A program made the position numbers and the translations under genes. The notes beneath the pieces were generated by a model that worked only from the letters and a program-made list of their open reading frames with translations, had not been told where the DNA came from and made no database searches. Positions 1 through 12,319 of a DNA stretch of 64,000 nt are shown here, piece after piece. Positions within the stretch are counted from its first letter, which is position 1. Every line of letters starts with the position of its first letter. Source of the stretch: Adineta steineri (Eukaryota; Rotifera; Eurotatoria; Adinetida; Adinetidae); the NCBI GenBank assembly GCA_905250115.1, contig CAJNOI010000252.1:1-64000 (forward strand), in the 5' to 3' direction.

Positions 1-762
1 AATATTTTTATTTTCTTGAAATAAATACCAAAGTTTTTTATTGTCATCATTTTCATTTTCTTCAAGTTTAGAATTGATCACTAGAAAAAAATAATTTTAT
101 TTTTTTTGTATATTTTATTAAATAAGAAAATTACTTAATTGTTGTTCATTTGATGATTCTTCATTAGACGGTTGATAAATCATGATTTGTAGATCTTTAA
201 TTTAAGAAAAAGATAGAAAATTTAATTTTGAGTGTAATATATAAATCAAAATATATCCCTCATTTAATTTAATGTTGACTTTGTAGTTACAGAATTTATT
301 TATTTCAATTAATATAAAAATAATTACCTTGTATAATTTCTTATTATTAAAACAACATATTATAGAAAAGAAAATTGTTATTGTAAAGCTGGTAATAGAT
401 TATATTGATTGATTTTATTCACATTTTGTCTCCCGAATAAAGAATAAGCGATGATGTATATGTGTGTATTATCACGCGCATAACAATACGAAGATAAAAG
501 ATTAAATACAAACAGAAAGCCAAGGTGAAAGGAAAAGAAAAATATATAATACTAGTAGTATGAAGATGGCGCTACTATTTAACGATTTCTTATTATTCTT
601 ATTTTTTATATGATTAGAAGATACATATGTAAAACATATGAGGTCGTGGTAAATTTCATACTGTCACCAGTTTCTATTAAATGACATTTATTTGTTATAT
701 CATGTTATTACAGAAATCAGCTATTTAATTTGCGCAAAACTGAAAACTATGGTAAGATATCG
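1..762. other. AT-rich stretch without a recognisable gene
   Basis: I see only short AT-rich open frames, homopolymer runs and no conserved motif on either strand. No feature is supported here. Confidence 0.5.
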
Positions 763-1044
763 GATATTTACTCCTATATAGTAGTTTAAAATTTCGATAT
801 GTAATAAATATATCAAGTTTATTGATTTATCTCTATGTGTGAAAATTTAGCAGATACTCAGATATTAAATATTTACTTTCGTATAATCATTTAAAGTTTC
901 GATAAAAAACAAATACATCAAGTATATTAATCTATCTATATGTGTGAAAATTCAGCAGACACCTATATATCAGATATTTACTTTTGTATAATAATTTAAA
1001 ATTTTGATATATAATGAATACATCAGGTATATTAATCTATCTTG
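763..1044. repeat. Tandem repeat, about 105-bp unit, about 2.7 copies
   Basis: The motif GATATTTACT...TTTAAA.TTTCGATA...CATCAAGTATATTAATCTATC followed by TGTGTGAAAATTCAGCAGA recurs with starts near 763, 868 and 973, a period of about 105 bp. Copies have diverged by substitutions and small indels, so the array is not recent. No coding potential is visible in it. Confidence 0.75.
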
Positions 1045-1734
1045 AATAAAACGTGGCCTGATGCCTAATGTATCGAACTTTCAGTTATGTAACTGAAAAT
1101 ATAGAAGATTTCATTTGAGTTGAGCGGTTATTGATCCTTTTCGAGGTTAGTAATAGTGTTCTTTTCAACACGTACTGGTTTCGTCATAAAGCTAACGTAT
1201 TGACGAATCGTAGCTACAGTTTTTAATACTTTAGTTTTCGAGAAATAATTGTGATTACATACCAAAAGAAATTAATAGATAACAGAAACCTGCATATCGA
1301 TGTAGGCATGTATGCTTAAGTGAATAATTATGTAATGTAGGTGATTTGTTTCGCGAACACCTATCGTATATACTTAAAATCAAACTGGCTGAAAGAGGAA
1401 TGCAATCAAATCTGTTAAATCGTATATCTCTGGAGAACAAATCATAACGAACATGTGCAGCTATATCTCTTATGTAAAATCAATTCAAATACAGTCTACG
1501 TGACTAGACAGTCACGTTGGATTATCTTCATATTAATTTATGTTAAAGATTCACATGTAACATATCAAGGTGAAAAAAATTCGATGGCGGATCTGATGGT
1601 CGGATACTTATACGTTTCCGATGATTTTCGACTGCTAGATTTCAATCGGATTTCTATAGAATTCTATCTATGTTTGAATCTGTGATCGATCCTGTTCATT
1701 ATGATTATATTTGGAATCTAAATTTTACTGAATG
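1045..1734. other. Stretch without a supported gene
   Basis: Two short open frames (one per strand, 61 and 76 codons) carry no recognisable motif and no splice context. I see no gene. Confidence 0.5.
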
Positions 1735-1823
1735 AAGGTGTGGGGTGGGATGTGGATTTCGGTGTACGTTACGTTGAATGTGAACCAAATGGACACATCT
1801 GCATCAACCACACCCACCCTCAA
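1735..1823. repeat. Telomere-like palindrome (copy 1)
   Basis: GGTGTGGGGTGGGATGTGG on the left is partly complementary to CCACACCCACCCTC on the right, with a loop of about 50 nt. The right end shows the CCTCAA edge seen in other copies. Confidence 0.7.
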
Positions 1824-2323
1824 ACCTATCAAGTTTATTGAATCAATAACTGTAGTCATTAGAGACAATCAAACTCGGCATTACTTCCTTTAATTTGACG
1901 AATCGATTACTGTTTCATGATGTACAAAAAACATTTTCCATTTAGAAAAAATTTCTGTTTCATTTTCTGGTTTATATCTTCATTTCGTCATTGTAATTAC
2001 ATCAAAAGAAAATGCTGCAGCTGCTAACAAAACATCAGTATCTTTCGTCAATAATTCGCCACAAGTAGACAGAAGAACAATTGAATATAATGAATAGACT
2101 TAATAAATTAATCTCGTCTATAAATCTTTTACTTTTATTTTTTTTCCTTTCACCACTATTCCTTTTATATTCATCAATATCTTGTAGAGAACATTTTTCT
2201 TTTTTATTCTCTGTCATAAATAATGGTCGATTATTCATTATTGAAAATAGAGAACAAATAAGAAAAATACTTCGTATAGATCATTAATATTCACAAATAA
2301 CTGAGACGATATTTCATAATAAA
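1824..2323. other. Stretch without a supported gene
   Basis: Two small overlapping open frames on opposite strands (near 2035-2287) look like a low-complexity coincidence. No motif or splice structure supports either. Confidence 0.45.
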
Positions 2324-2414
2324 AGGTGTGGGTGTGGGTGTAGGTGTGAGTAATAGATGATCATGCACACCAACATCCGCACCCACACCCACCCACCGAC
2401 ACCCACCCCTCAAC
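2324..2414. repeat. Telomere-like palindrome (copy 2, long arms)
   Basis: The left arm GGTGTGGGTGTGGGTGTAGG pairs with the right arm CACCCACACCCACCC, and further ACACCCACCCC follows. The loop is about 30 nt. It is immediately followed by CTCAACTAG, an acceptor-like end, and then by the coding fragment 2415-2757, so it may lie in an intron. Confidence 0.8.
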
Positions 2415-2757
2415 TAGTCCATTATTTTGTCATAAAGGTACTTGTCCAAAATCAACATATTTTTATCAATCTATTCAACTTAATGTATCAACAACAGGAT
2501 CATATACAATTCTATCATCAAGCTCGATGAATACATATGGATATATATACAATAGTACTTTTAATTCTTCATCACTAACTTTTAACAAATTTGCATCAGA
2601 TGATGATAGTGGTGGTTCGAGTCAATTTATGTTTAATGTTACTCTTCAGGTTATGTGGAAATATATATTAGTTGTAACAACATTCAGCATAAATGTGACA
2701 GGATCGTTTTCTCTTGTAACTTCTGATCCAGGTCCTGTCAACTACATTATCCAATAG
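2415..2757 (+). pseudogene. Orphan C-terminal exon of a bdelloid secreted beta-rich repeat protein
   Basis: The frame ending at 2757 encodes a C-terminal segment with the features YGYIYN, a DDDSGG turn, YILVVTTFS and NVTGSFSLV. From memory this pattern recurs at the ends of large secreted or surface proteins in bdelloid genomes, where it forms a beta-rich module with N-glycosylation sites. No start codon, signal peptide or upstream exon is visible. The preceding bases are a telomere-like palindrome followed by an acceptor-like CTAG. A second frame just upstream (CHKGTCPK) also fits the family, so a frameshift may lie near 2460. I infer a gene remnant or a single exon of a fragmented gene; the family function is unknown. 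Confidence 0.45.
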
Positions 2758-3491
2758 AGAAGAATAAAATTTTGACATGAATTTATCATTTTATTGCTTT
2801 TTGTTGCGTATAAATATCTTTATTATATCAGTTTACTCATTTTTTGCTTTGCTTTGGATTCATTACTAATTCATTGTTGTCTTGTCGTTTTTGCTTGAAT
2901 GTTGCACTATTTTACAATGCTTCATCTTACATAGTCATCAATAAAGAGAAAAAACAATAAAGATGAAATATTACTTAAAAGAGCATTGTGCATCTTGAAT
3001 GGTGTGGCTGAGTTTGTAGATAAAAAGAACATACCCTCTTGTATAATAGTTTCTGCTGAGAACTAATATTCTATACCCGCTTTTTATGACAATTTTTCCA
3101 ACAACAAACGTAGTACTACACTGGAAAAAAAGAGTAGGGTGATAAACCTTTAAAACGTTTATCAGAATGCAACGAATAATATACCCTTTTCTACCATTTA
3201 TCAGAGTGCATAAAACCCTATTATCTACCACTAAAAAAGCAAAAAAGTATAGTTTATCAAGTTAAAGTACCCGTCTGAATGACGTTTATTAAAAGCTTGC
3301 TCTGTTTCAAAAACGCGAAAATGGTATGTTATCCGTTGCGTTCTTATGAACCCTTTGACAAAAGGTATTTCAGATTTGAAAACCAACTAAGAAGAGTCGA
3401 ACAGAACGTAGTTCAAGCAATTTATCAGTTCCGTCAATCAGAAAAGGGTTTTTCAAATAGTACTGCAGATGGCTGATCAGTTCCATGAAAT

Positions 3492-3562
3492 AGGGTGGAT
3501 GTGGGTGTATATGAAATGCAGATGGAGAAGAGTATCATACACAGACACACACCCTCAAGATG
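3492..3562. repeat. Telomere-like palindrome (copy 3)
   Basis: Left arm AGGGTGGATGTGGGTGTA, right arm ACACACACCCTCAAGATG, with the CAAGATG outer edge. It sits about 45 nt past the stop of the receptor gene at 3607. Confidence 0.75.
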
Positions 3563-3606
3563 ATTTTATTATGCATGAAAATGTTAACATTGTGAACATA
3601 TGATTT

Positions 3607-4726
3607 TTAAGAGGCAATAGTATGACTTAATCGAGTAACTAATGCTGCTGGACGATCTATCATATATTGTTTTAATTTTGATGAATAATAAACAATAAGA
3701 CAATATAATTCCTTTCGAAATGTACGAGAAGTCAAAGAGTAAACGTAGAATGATGCCTAATAATGATAAGAAAATAATGAAATGTAATTTTTGATTTCGT
3801 ACAAAGAAATAAAAGACTTACAGCTGCATTTATATATTGCAAAAGAGTAAACATATTATAAACATAATTTTCCATGAAAATTCTAAACATTGATTTTTTA
3901 TAATATTGTGTTAAACCAGCATAAAATAAATAAATAGTTACTGGTAATGATAAAATAACATTAACTATTATTTGTATAAGAAGCATTCGAAGTATTAACC
4001 ATTCTTGTTTTTTTCTTCTTCGTAAAATAAGAGTCATAGTATTATGAATTTGATTACGATGTTGTTGAGTATTTCGTAGTGTTAATAAACCAAATATTGT
4101 CATTAATAATGGCATAGAAAGGCCATTGATTAATAAAGAATAAAAACTAAGAAATATTGAATATGATCCGGGGGAATTCATACAATTACGATTTGTTCCA
4201 TTTGATGAAATTTGTATATCAAAATAAATTATTAAATGAACACACATAATCATCCAAAAGAAAAATGTTAACAAAATCATTTTTAAAGCTACTCGATACG
4301 ATGAAAAACGATGTTAACCTGATTTACTCATTAAATATCTACACAGTACAGAATAATTCTTATTCAAAGAAAAAAGAATATATTTTACCTATCAATAGCA
4401 GCTAATAACATATATGACCGAGGTAACATTAATAAAAATCCAATAGCATAATATCTTAATTTACAAAACCATGACCATTGTACAGATGGATCAATATTAA
4501 AACTAATTTGAAGATATCTTAGTAATGCAACAATATTTAAATAAATAACATATCCAATTGAAGCAAATATAAAATAAAGTGAACATGGACTTGATCGAAG
4601 TTTTTTACTAATCGAAAATACGATTATATTTAGAATAGATCCTAAAGTACCAGCAACAATAATAATTGGCATTAAAACACTGAAAATATTTCTTTGAAAT
4701 ACAATGAATTCAGTTGTTGTCCACAT
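3607..4726 (-). pseudogene. Rhodopsin-like seven-helix receptor with one in-frame stop
   Basis: Three exons join in phase: 4726-4389, 4338-3822 and 3756-3607, with GT-AG introns of 50 and 65 nt. The product would be about 334 residues. It has a short N-terminus, helix 1 with GSILNIIVF, helix 3 with a DRYL motif formed across the first intron, RVALKM before helix 4, a basic RRRKK loop 3, and a C-terminal exon with SFYVYSLTSRTFRKEL, typical of helix 7/8. These are features of the class A (7tm_1) orphan and peptide receptors expanded in bdelloids. A TAA at 4316-4314 falls in frame between DRYL and the RFSSYR stretch, so the gene looks newly broken although every other position is intact. A sequencing error cannot be excluded. 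The ligand is unknown; the intact protein would couple to G proteins at the plasma membrane. Confidence 0.72.
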
Positions 4727-5809
4727 TTATTTACACTTTTTTGAAAGAATAATGAAACTGAATCACTTTTGTATAAAATACTGATCAGCTAATCTTTGAA
4801 ATAAGGAGCTTTAGTATACTCTAGTCACATAAGAAATGAAATCTTATTTTTATTAATTAGCAAAACTTCGGTGTAGTATTATTTTATTTCGTATGTTCCG
4901 ATAATTAGAACAAAAATATACAATTTCATTTATTAATTTATTGAAGAGTAGATCCGATAGATGAGTAAAACTAATTATATGGAACAAACAAAAAGGTTTT
5001 GTCTTCTGTATTCTAAAAGTATTACTATCAGGGACTATAGAATGACATCTGCTTCGATGTTTTTAAATACCTTATTTAATCTTCATACAATATAATCTTA
5101 TTTTGTTGGATAAAAAAATTTTGCTGTTTATCTCCAGTTAATAAACGGATCTTACTATTTTTGCCGATCGAAGTTTTAGCTTGTATATCGCTGTTCTCAG
5201 TACCTAGTAAAGTCGTTACGTCTGTACATTTACTATCTTGAGAGTGTGGGTGTAGGTGTGACACGATCTTGTATTCATCCACACTCTCTATTTAAAATAT
5301 CTTCAGTAAAGATTATCCGAAATACATAGTATTTAGAGTATTGAAGTGGACATACCGAAGAGAATGCAACGTACATTTTATTAAATTCTTCTTTTTGTTC
5401 GTTTTTTTATTGCGGATCAGCTTAAAATCTTTTTCTGATGTTGCAAGTGTATCGAAGGAAGGCAACGAACTTACGAAAATGTATCATATTATCGAGATTC
5501 TGATCATTTATAATAGTAATTTGCCATTTTTCAATGTTCGAAACGGTTACAAATCGCGTATAAATTTCACGTTGACTATGTCTTCTTTACTACATGATTA
5601 CTAATAACAGCAAATACTGTTTATATATTGTTATGAAGACAAATGACTAAACTAGTCTCTGATTCTGTAAGAGACAACTGACATTCATGTTTTTTACGTT
5701 CGTATATATACTTTTGATGAAGTGTTTATATGATAAAGAGAGCTCTTATATATGTTACTTATCTTGGCTTTATCTTCCACCTTGAATTTTTTGTTGCTCG
5801 ATTCATATA
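4727..5809. other. Intergenic, no supported gene apart from one palindrome
   Basis: It lies upstream of the receptor (minus strand) and upstream of the bacterial-like gene (plus strand), so it is a divergent promoter region. Small open frames at 5076-5282 and 5341-5604 lack motifs. I recognise no promoter element with confidence. Confidence 0.45.
5236..5289. repeat. Telomere-like palindrome (copy 4)
   Basis: TCTTGAGAGTGTGGGTGTAGG pairs with a right arm ending CATCCACACTCTC. It carries the TCTTGA left edge. Confidence 0.75.
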
Positions 5810-7894
5810 ATGGATGATATAGCGAATGCACATGTTTCACATTCTTCTTTAACTACAGCCAACGAGTGTCTCAATTGTCATACTGAAATGAAACACCACG
5901 ATAATGCTGGTTAGTAGATACATATACTCTTCATACTGATATTTAGCCCTTATTTACTTATTTTAGGACAAATCTCATCGCAATCGCTTCCGAGAATATT
6001 GCTAAAAAATCAGGTGGTCCCTCCACAATGGGCGCTAATGGAGCGACTTTTGTTCGATCAATTGAACAAGGCTGCATTTGAATTCACAGCACGCTACACA
6101 CGTGCAGATGGAACGTTAATCTGGCGACGAGATTGGCCAGGAATGGACGGATCTGACGATCCGTACGAAGGTTTTATGAATTTGGCGCTTCTCTATATCT
6201 TAGGTGGAAGTGATGAGTTGTATGATATTTCTCGTAAAATTTGGGATGGCATCACTTGGCAATGGACTGCATACGGACAAATTCATCGCGAGTTTGATGC
6301 GTATTATGATTGGATGCATCATGGTGAGGCTTACTTATACCTTTATTTTCTTGGACTAGCAGGACCATCAACCTTGAAGGATCGTCAGCGAGCCTTATCT
6401 TTTGCTGGCATGTACATAGGAGAGGATGAAGAAGCGCAAAATTATGATCAGAAACTTAAACTGATTCGTTCTCCGATAACAGGTAGTCGAGGACCACAAT
6501 TTGTACTTACTGCTGAGGACTGGAGTACTCATCGTGGTATTTTGGATAACTATTTAGCACCTTATGAGGATATTCCCGATGTCGATTTTGCTAGCGGCAA
6601 ATGTGCCTGGTCGAATGACCAAGTATATGCGAACATTATAGACTTTATGAACGAGCGAATGACTCGTGGTGATGTACCACTTAATCTAAATGCAACAGGT
6701 CTCGTTACTCACGCATTTCTTTATTCGGACGAAGAAAAATATCGTCGTTGGGTACTAGAATATCTGAAAGCCTGGAAGGAGAGAACTCATCAAAATGGTG
6801 GAATAATTCCGGATAACATTGGCCTAACCGGTAAGATTGGGGAGTATAACGACGGTAAATGGTGGGGTGGTTACTATGGATGGCGTTGGCCGCATGGATT
6901 CGTGACAATTATTGAGCCGTTAACGAATGCATGTATGAATGCTGTACTTTTAACAGGAGATATTAGTCAACTTGATCTGGCTCGGCAACAACTCGATGCG
7001 AATTGGGCATTGCGCCAGGAGTGCGAAGGTCACTGGTTAGTGCCATACAAACATATTGATGCAGGCTGGACAGATTATCGTAGACCAGCACCAAAATATC
7101 CGATTTATTTATGGATAATATCTATGGCTGATGAAGATTTAGAACGCATTAATCGTATTCCGAAAGATCATGATTGGAATGAAGTAATTGTTCCGACAGT
7201 ATCCGGTGCGGATAAAAAGACGGGAAGAGATACAAAACATTATATTGGCAATACACAACCATGGTTTCAATATATTCGTGGTTGTAATCCTGAGTATCCA
7301 CAGCGTATATTGGATGCCAATTATCAATTGATTGCACAGCAACTAAGGCGATTGCGATCAGAAGCAGGAAATCCTCTGAACTGGGCTAACCAATATAATG
7401 AAGACGATTTTTCTAGCATTCATGTTTGGCAAGAAATGTGTCCCCTGTATATGGAAAGTCTTGTTCAAGTCACCTTAGGTGGACCAATGCATATATCCCA
7501 TGGAGGACTACAACATGCACGAGTACGATATTATGATGCCGAGAAGAAACGTCCTGGACTTCCGCAATCCATTGCTGCGCTAGTTAAAGAACTTAAAAAT
7601 CATTCAGTCATTTTAGAACTGGTCAATGTCGATTTGTTTTCACAACGCATGCTTATTATTCAAGCTGGAACATTTGGAGAGCATCGATTCAACGAAGTAC
7701 ATACCTTGAACGAAGTGGGAGATGCGATTGAAACCACGGTGGTTAATCACAAATGGCTGGAAGTTGTACTTCCTGCGGGCACAGGAGCAACACTACAACT
7801 TACTATGGATCGCTATGTGAACTCACCTTCCTACGATATGCCTTGGTCAGATCCCGAGAAGAAGATGTATTTGCAAGGCAGAAATCTTGTTTAA
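5810..7894 (+). CDS. Bacterial-like (alpha/alpha)6-barrel type protein, probable horizontal acquisition
   Basis: Exon 1 (5810-5909) and exon 2 (5967-7894) join in phase across a 57-nt GT-AG intron, giving about 675 residues. ATG 5810 is the first in-frame start. The first 45 residues are polar, with CLNCHTEMKHH, and have no signal peptide. The body is rich in aromatic and helical segments (IWRRDWPGMDGSDDPYEGF, WGGYYGWRWPHG, REFDAYYDWMHHGEAY) resembling bacterial six-hairpin/glycosidase-like hypothetical proteins. The many Trp, Asp and Glu residues fit a carbohydrate-binding cleft, but I cannot name a substrate or catalytic pair. The exon has clearly higher GC content than its flanks and a single short intron near the 5' end, which suits a bacterial gene that gained a spliced leader part. 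Function is inferred from fold resemblance only. Confidence 0.8.
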
Positions 7895-9321
7895 AAAGCG
7901 AACTCATTTGATAATGCAATCGGAAATAAACTATTAACTTTTTTTTCGTGCCGAATAGATATAGTCGATTTTAAATTAATTTCTTTTTTGAATCAGTGCT
8001 TTTAAAGAACTGATCCTAGAACATCTTTTTAGATTTATGAAAAAAACTTCCAGATTATCCGGATTTTGAAACTGAAATTTTAACTGTTCAAGTTTAACAT
8101 CTAGCAGTACTGAAATAACTATGAATTTTCTTTAAAATAAACTATTCTCTATTGATTTTAACCGCTTGAGAACGGGAGTGTTTATTTACATTCGGCTGTG
8201 ATTGATTACAGCGCAACTTGTGTAGACTTTTTATCGTGCAAGCATAATTATACATACTAAAACAGGCGATGAATATGTCATCACTAGCATAATGTATTCA
8301 ATATTTGCATTCAATCCCGTTGTAATGAATATATATTCTTTTCAACTTTTGGAGAACTTTCATTTTCTCTCAAAACAATCTCGTCTCCAAACAGTTAAAT
8401 CAATGTTATAATATTAACTTTAGCTAAATATTGATTTTATTGATATGCTTCTTTCTTTATTACTTTAGCTGTGCTTTTTGTAATGAAATTTACAATTTGT
8501 TGCAACAAAATTGAATTTCTAATTAGAAACTTGCAGATTCAATTATTCTGTGATAAATTGTAAATTAGATGCAGTACTAGTTTTTAGTATAAGAAGCATT
8601 TCTTACCGATTAGTAATAGACTGTTATGAGATTGAGAAAACGGGAAGACACATTCTGAGATCAACAGAAAGAAGAAATGTATCACTATGTCACCATCTAA
8701 CAAATCATAGGAAGTTTTTCTAAACTATCAAAACATGTACCAGTGTAGTCTTTGTCCGATTAATACATTTGTACACATACATGTGTTATTGAAAGTGACT
8801 TTTCGCTTGATTCTTCTTATTTTTATATCATCAATAACATAGAATAAAACTTTTTATTACCAAAACATATATTGTTATATAGCTATTTTATATGAAATGC
8901 TTCTTTAAAATTAAAGAATAAATTTTATTTGATAACAATTTCATTATCTAAAGTAACATTGATCTTGATGATGTGGGTGTGGGTGTGGTTAAAATAAAAT
9001 ACCTGCACCCTCACTCTCACCAACACCCTCAAGACGACTGACGATAAATTGATTTATTTCCGCGTTCTACGTATTACTCGTTAAATGTTCTTTTTCCAAA
9101 AACGTAGATCTGTTTGTTTCGACATTACAGAGTTAGTTTTTTCTTATTTGGTTTGAGTGAGTTACGTGTCTGATCAAATACAAATTAGTTAAAACATTTA
9201 TTGAATAGAGATAAAAGCTTTTTTTAAAATTGAACAAACTAAACTGATGCACAGCAAAGCATAGACAAAAGATATAAGCTAATATTAATAGATGTAGATT
9301 TTACATAATAATTAATAAAAT
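7895..9321. other. Intergenic, no supported gene apart from one palindrome
   Basis: It is AT-rich, with AATAAA-type signals shortly after the stop at 7894 (GAAATAAAC near 7922). I see no open frame with motifs. Confidence 0.5.
8962..9035. repeat. Telomere-like palindrome (copy 5)
   Basis: GATGTGGGTGTGGGTGTGG on the left; on the right CACCCTCACTCTCACCAACACCCTCAAGAC. The right arm is partly duplicated. Confidence 0.75.
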
Positions 9322-11441
9322 ATGAATGTTATTAATTATATAAACTTGTTTCAGATAATCAAGATGGTCTATCTGTATATATTATGCATGTATTATCTTA
9401 TTTGGATTACAAGTGCGAATGCATCACTTTCGACAATAGGCAATGTCTATTATAACATGAGTTATAATTCAACAGGCACCATAATCACTCGTCTGACCGT
9501 AAAATATCAAATAACATGTGCTGCTCAATGTGCAAATTTATTTGCTAATTGCAGTACTGCTGTATTTGATAGTTTAACTATTCCTCAATGTTCGCTATAT
9601 AGCGGAAAAGTTACGCCAGCGAATCTTACCGTCTCGATGAATACAATAGTTTATGACTTTCAGCAAAGCAAATTAGCAGGTAGGAAGCTAATTAAATTTG
9701 CTCCTAGACTACTTTGTATTTCTCTTTCATTCATGAATAAATGATATATCGTCATAGAGATGAGCATTAAGGACAGAAAAAATTTATGAATGGCAGAAAG
9801 TATAAAAGTGAAAGTTAAAGTTATTGATATTAGAAAAAATTTCATTATCAACTTCATTAAGAATAGCCATATATATTACTCGAATTTTCTGCAGATTACT
9901 ATTATTTCTAAAGGCTTATAATGCTGATGGTAAGAAAAGAGACATAGGTATATGTAATCTCTTCAGCAAGATCGAAATTGGGACATCGCATTAACTCTCA
10001 TAGCTTATAGGAGATTCTGGAAAATATTAGTGAACTTTTATGGATCATACAAATTAATCTACTATATAAAATACGAAAGAGAATATACATTCATCGATTT
10101 TGCCACGAATAGTGAGGTTTACTATATATTCTATAGATTTCATTTATTTTAATAGCTCCGATCTTATATCGTTGGAATACAACGGGCATCACTGTAGCTG
10201 GTGCGAGTAGTGGTTCTGCAGGCACAGCAGATAATATGCTCTCTCAACCATATGGCACCGCATTGGGTTCATTCAACTCACTTTATATTGCCGATCTTAA
10301 CAACAATCGCATACAAAAATGGTTAACCAATGAATCGAATGGTACAACGATGGCTGGTCTATCCAATGGCACTGCTGGTGCAAGCTCAGTTGCTTTGAAC
10401 TTGCCTACCAGTGTTGTGCTTGATTCTAATGATAATATGTATTTTACAGACAGAGATAACCATCGAGTTGTATATTGGGCAAATGGTGCATCATCTGGCA
10501 CTACGATTGCTGGTATTCTAGGTACGAAAAGATAGAACAAAAGATTTTTAAACTATTAATCCTCATTTTATGCCTGAAATCTTTATTTAATATCTTTTTC
10601 TGATCTATTACTTGAAAATTGCATGAAAAGAAAGTCTGCTGAGAATAATCTGTTACATAGAGAGAACATATACTTAATTATTAGTAATTTCTGTGAAAAA
10701 TAATGTCTTGTTATTGATTACTAAAATAACAGATCATTGAGAGCTTAAGAAATTGAAATAAATAATGAACACTCTTAGTATATTGTTATAAAAATTGAGC
10801 TCAGAACGCCTAATAGAATATAAGAAAAAGTTGTTCTATACAATTCTAATTTAGGTATTGCGGGATCTACAAACAATACCTTCTATGGCCCGTGTGGTAT
10901 AGCCCGTGACTCAAGCACAGGTACACTTTATATAGCCGATACATACAATCATCGAATAATGCAATATCTTTTGAATGCTTTTTCGGGTACAGTAGCTGCT
11001 GGTGGAAATGGTGCAGGATCTGGTATTACACAATTGGCGTATCCATATGGTTTTACTTTTGATTCGTCCTCAAATAGTCTTTTAATTGCTAATGCTCAAA
11101 CTAACAATATTGTTCGTTGGGTGTTAGGTGCAAGTAATTGGACACTCGTCATTGGCAGTCCTACTGGATCAAGTGGTAACACATCGACACTCCTCAATCA
11201 TCCAATTGGCATCACGTTAGATCCAATGGGCAATATCTATGTAGCTGATTCAGGAAATCATCGCATTCAATTCTTCGTTGCAGGCCAATCCAACGGCACA
11301 ACGATTGCTGGCGTTACAGGGTCACCTGGCATTAGTCAGAGTCTATTGAATACTCCCTGTTGGCTAATAGTTGATAATCGACTGAACTTATATATATCTG
11401 ATTTTTCTAACAACCGAGTTCAATTTTTTTCACATTCTTAA
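9322..11441 (+). CDS. Secreted apple/PAN-like plus NHL-repeat beta-propeller protein
   Basis: Three exons join in phase: 9322-9679, 10156-10521 and 10855-11441. The introns are 476 and 333 nt, long for this window. The ATG at 9364 may be the true start, because it directly opens a signal peptide (MVYLYILCMYYLIWITSANA). Residues of about 50-115 hold a Cys-rich segment (CAAQCANLFANCSTAVFD...CSLYSGK) resembling a PAN/apple adhesion domain. The remainder contains about six NHL blades with LNxPxGI, LYIADxxNxRI and GTTIAGxxG signatures (for example GNIYVADSGNHRIQFF). It ends at a complete blade. NHL propellers bind protein, carbohydrate or RNA; with a signal peptide an extracellular binding role is likely. 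The 3' end faces the glycosyltransferase gene (convergent). Confidence 0.85.
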
Positions 11442-12319
11442 ATGTGAGTTTCATTCTTTATTACACATAACTCTAAATTTAAAAAATACACCTTTTATTC
11501 TTTAATTACTTCTGCATAACTTGAATACTTCATATGTGCCATTTCTTTATCATTTCAAATAAACTTAAATTCTTTTATTATAATCAAGTGAATATATTTT
11601 AATGATGAATCTAATACAATCGTTCACTCTTTTTTTTATATATCATATTTTCTAACTCGATACTGGCTTTACTCAATCTTGAAGGCAATGAAATAAAAGA
11701 AGCCTAAAATTTATTGACTTGTTTAATAATCGGTAAGATGAACATTAGAGAATTATTCACAAACTTTCGTAAGAAAACGATCAATGAAACACTTTTAACA
11801 ATGGTAATTTGTACAAATCATTTCATTTTCTAGATACACACAAAGTTAAATAATCATAGTTTCAATCGTTTTTTAACAAAAGCTTTATTGCTTCATACCA
11901 AAAAATTTCTGAAACAAAAATCAATTAAACTATATATAGTCATCATGACTATAACATGTACAAACTTCAATCAAACAATTCCTACTTTGATAATACTTTT
12001 TTCATGGGGCTTTAAACTTTAATTAGTAAGCACAACAAAACAAAATGATTATAGCATGAATATTACATACCAATTCACAATTTAATTGGACAATAATTAA
12101 AAAAAATCGAGAAGCTGTAAATTTATGTTGAGAAAATAAAAGTATTCCTATGCTCAAATTCACACACTACTCCTGTAAACTAGGGTGTGGGCGTGGGTAT
12201 AATAAAGACAATATTCCCACACCCTCATACTGGAGAGATTTTGAAAATATTAACGATAATAGGAGAAGACAAAAAAATATGAAAATAAAAGAAGTATCAA
12301 TAATCACACTTTAAGAATG
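11442..12319. other. Convergent intergenic region
   Basis: It lies between two 3' ends and holds AT-rich sequence and one palindrome near the glycosyltransferase stop. No gene is visible. Confidence 0.5.
12182..12228. repeat. Telomere-like palindrome (copy 6)
   Basis: AGGGTGTGGGCGTGGGTAT pairs with ATTCCCACACCCTCA across a loop of about 14 nt. It lies about 90 nt downstream of the glycosyltransferase stop. Confidence 0.8.

Noticed and set aside
2035-2287. Overlapping open frames on both strands
   Set aside because: AT-rich sequence with few stops by chance; neither has a signal peptide, motif or splice context.
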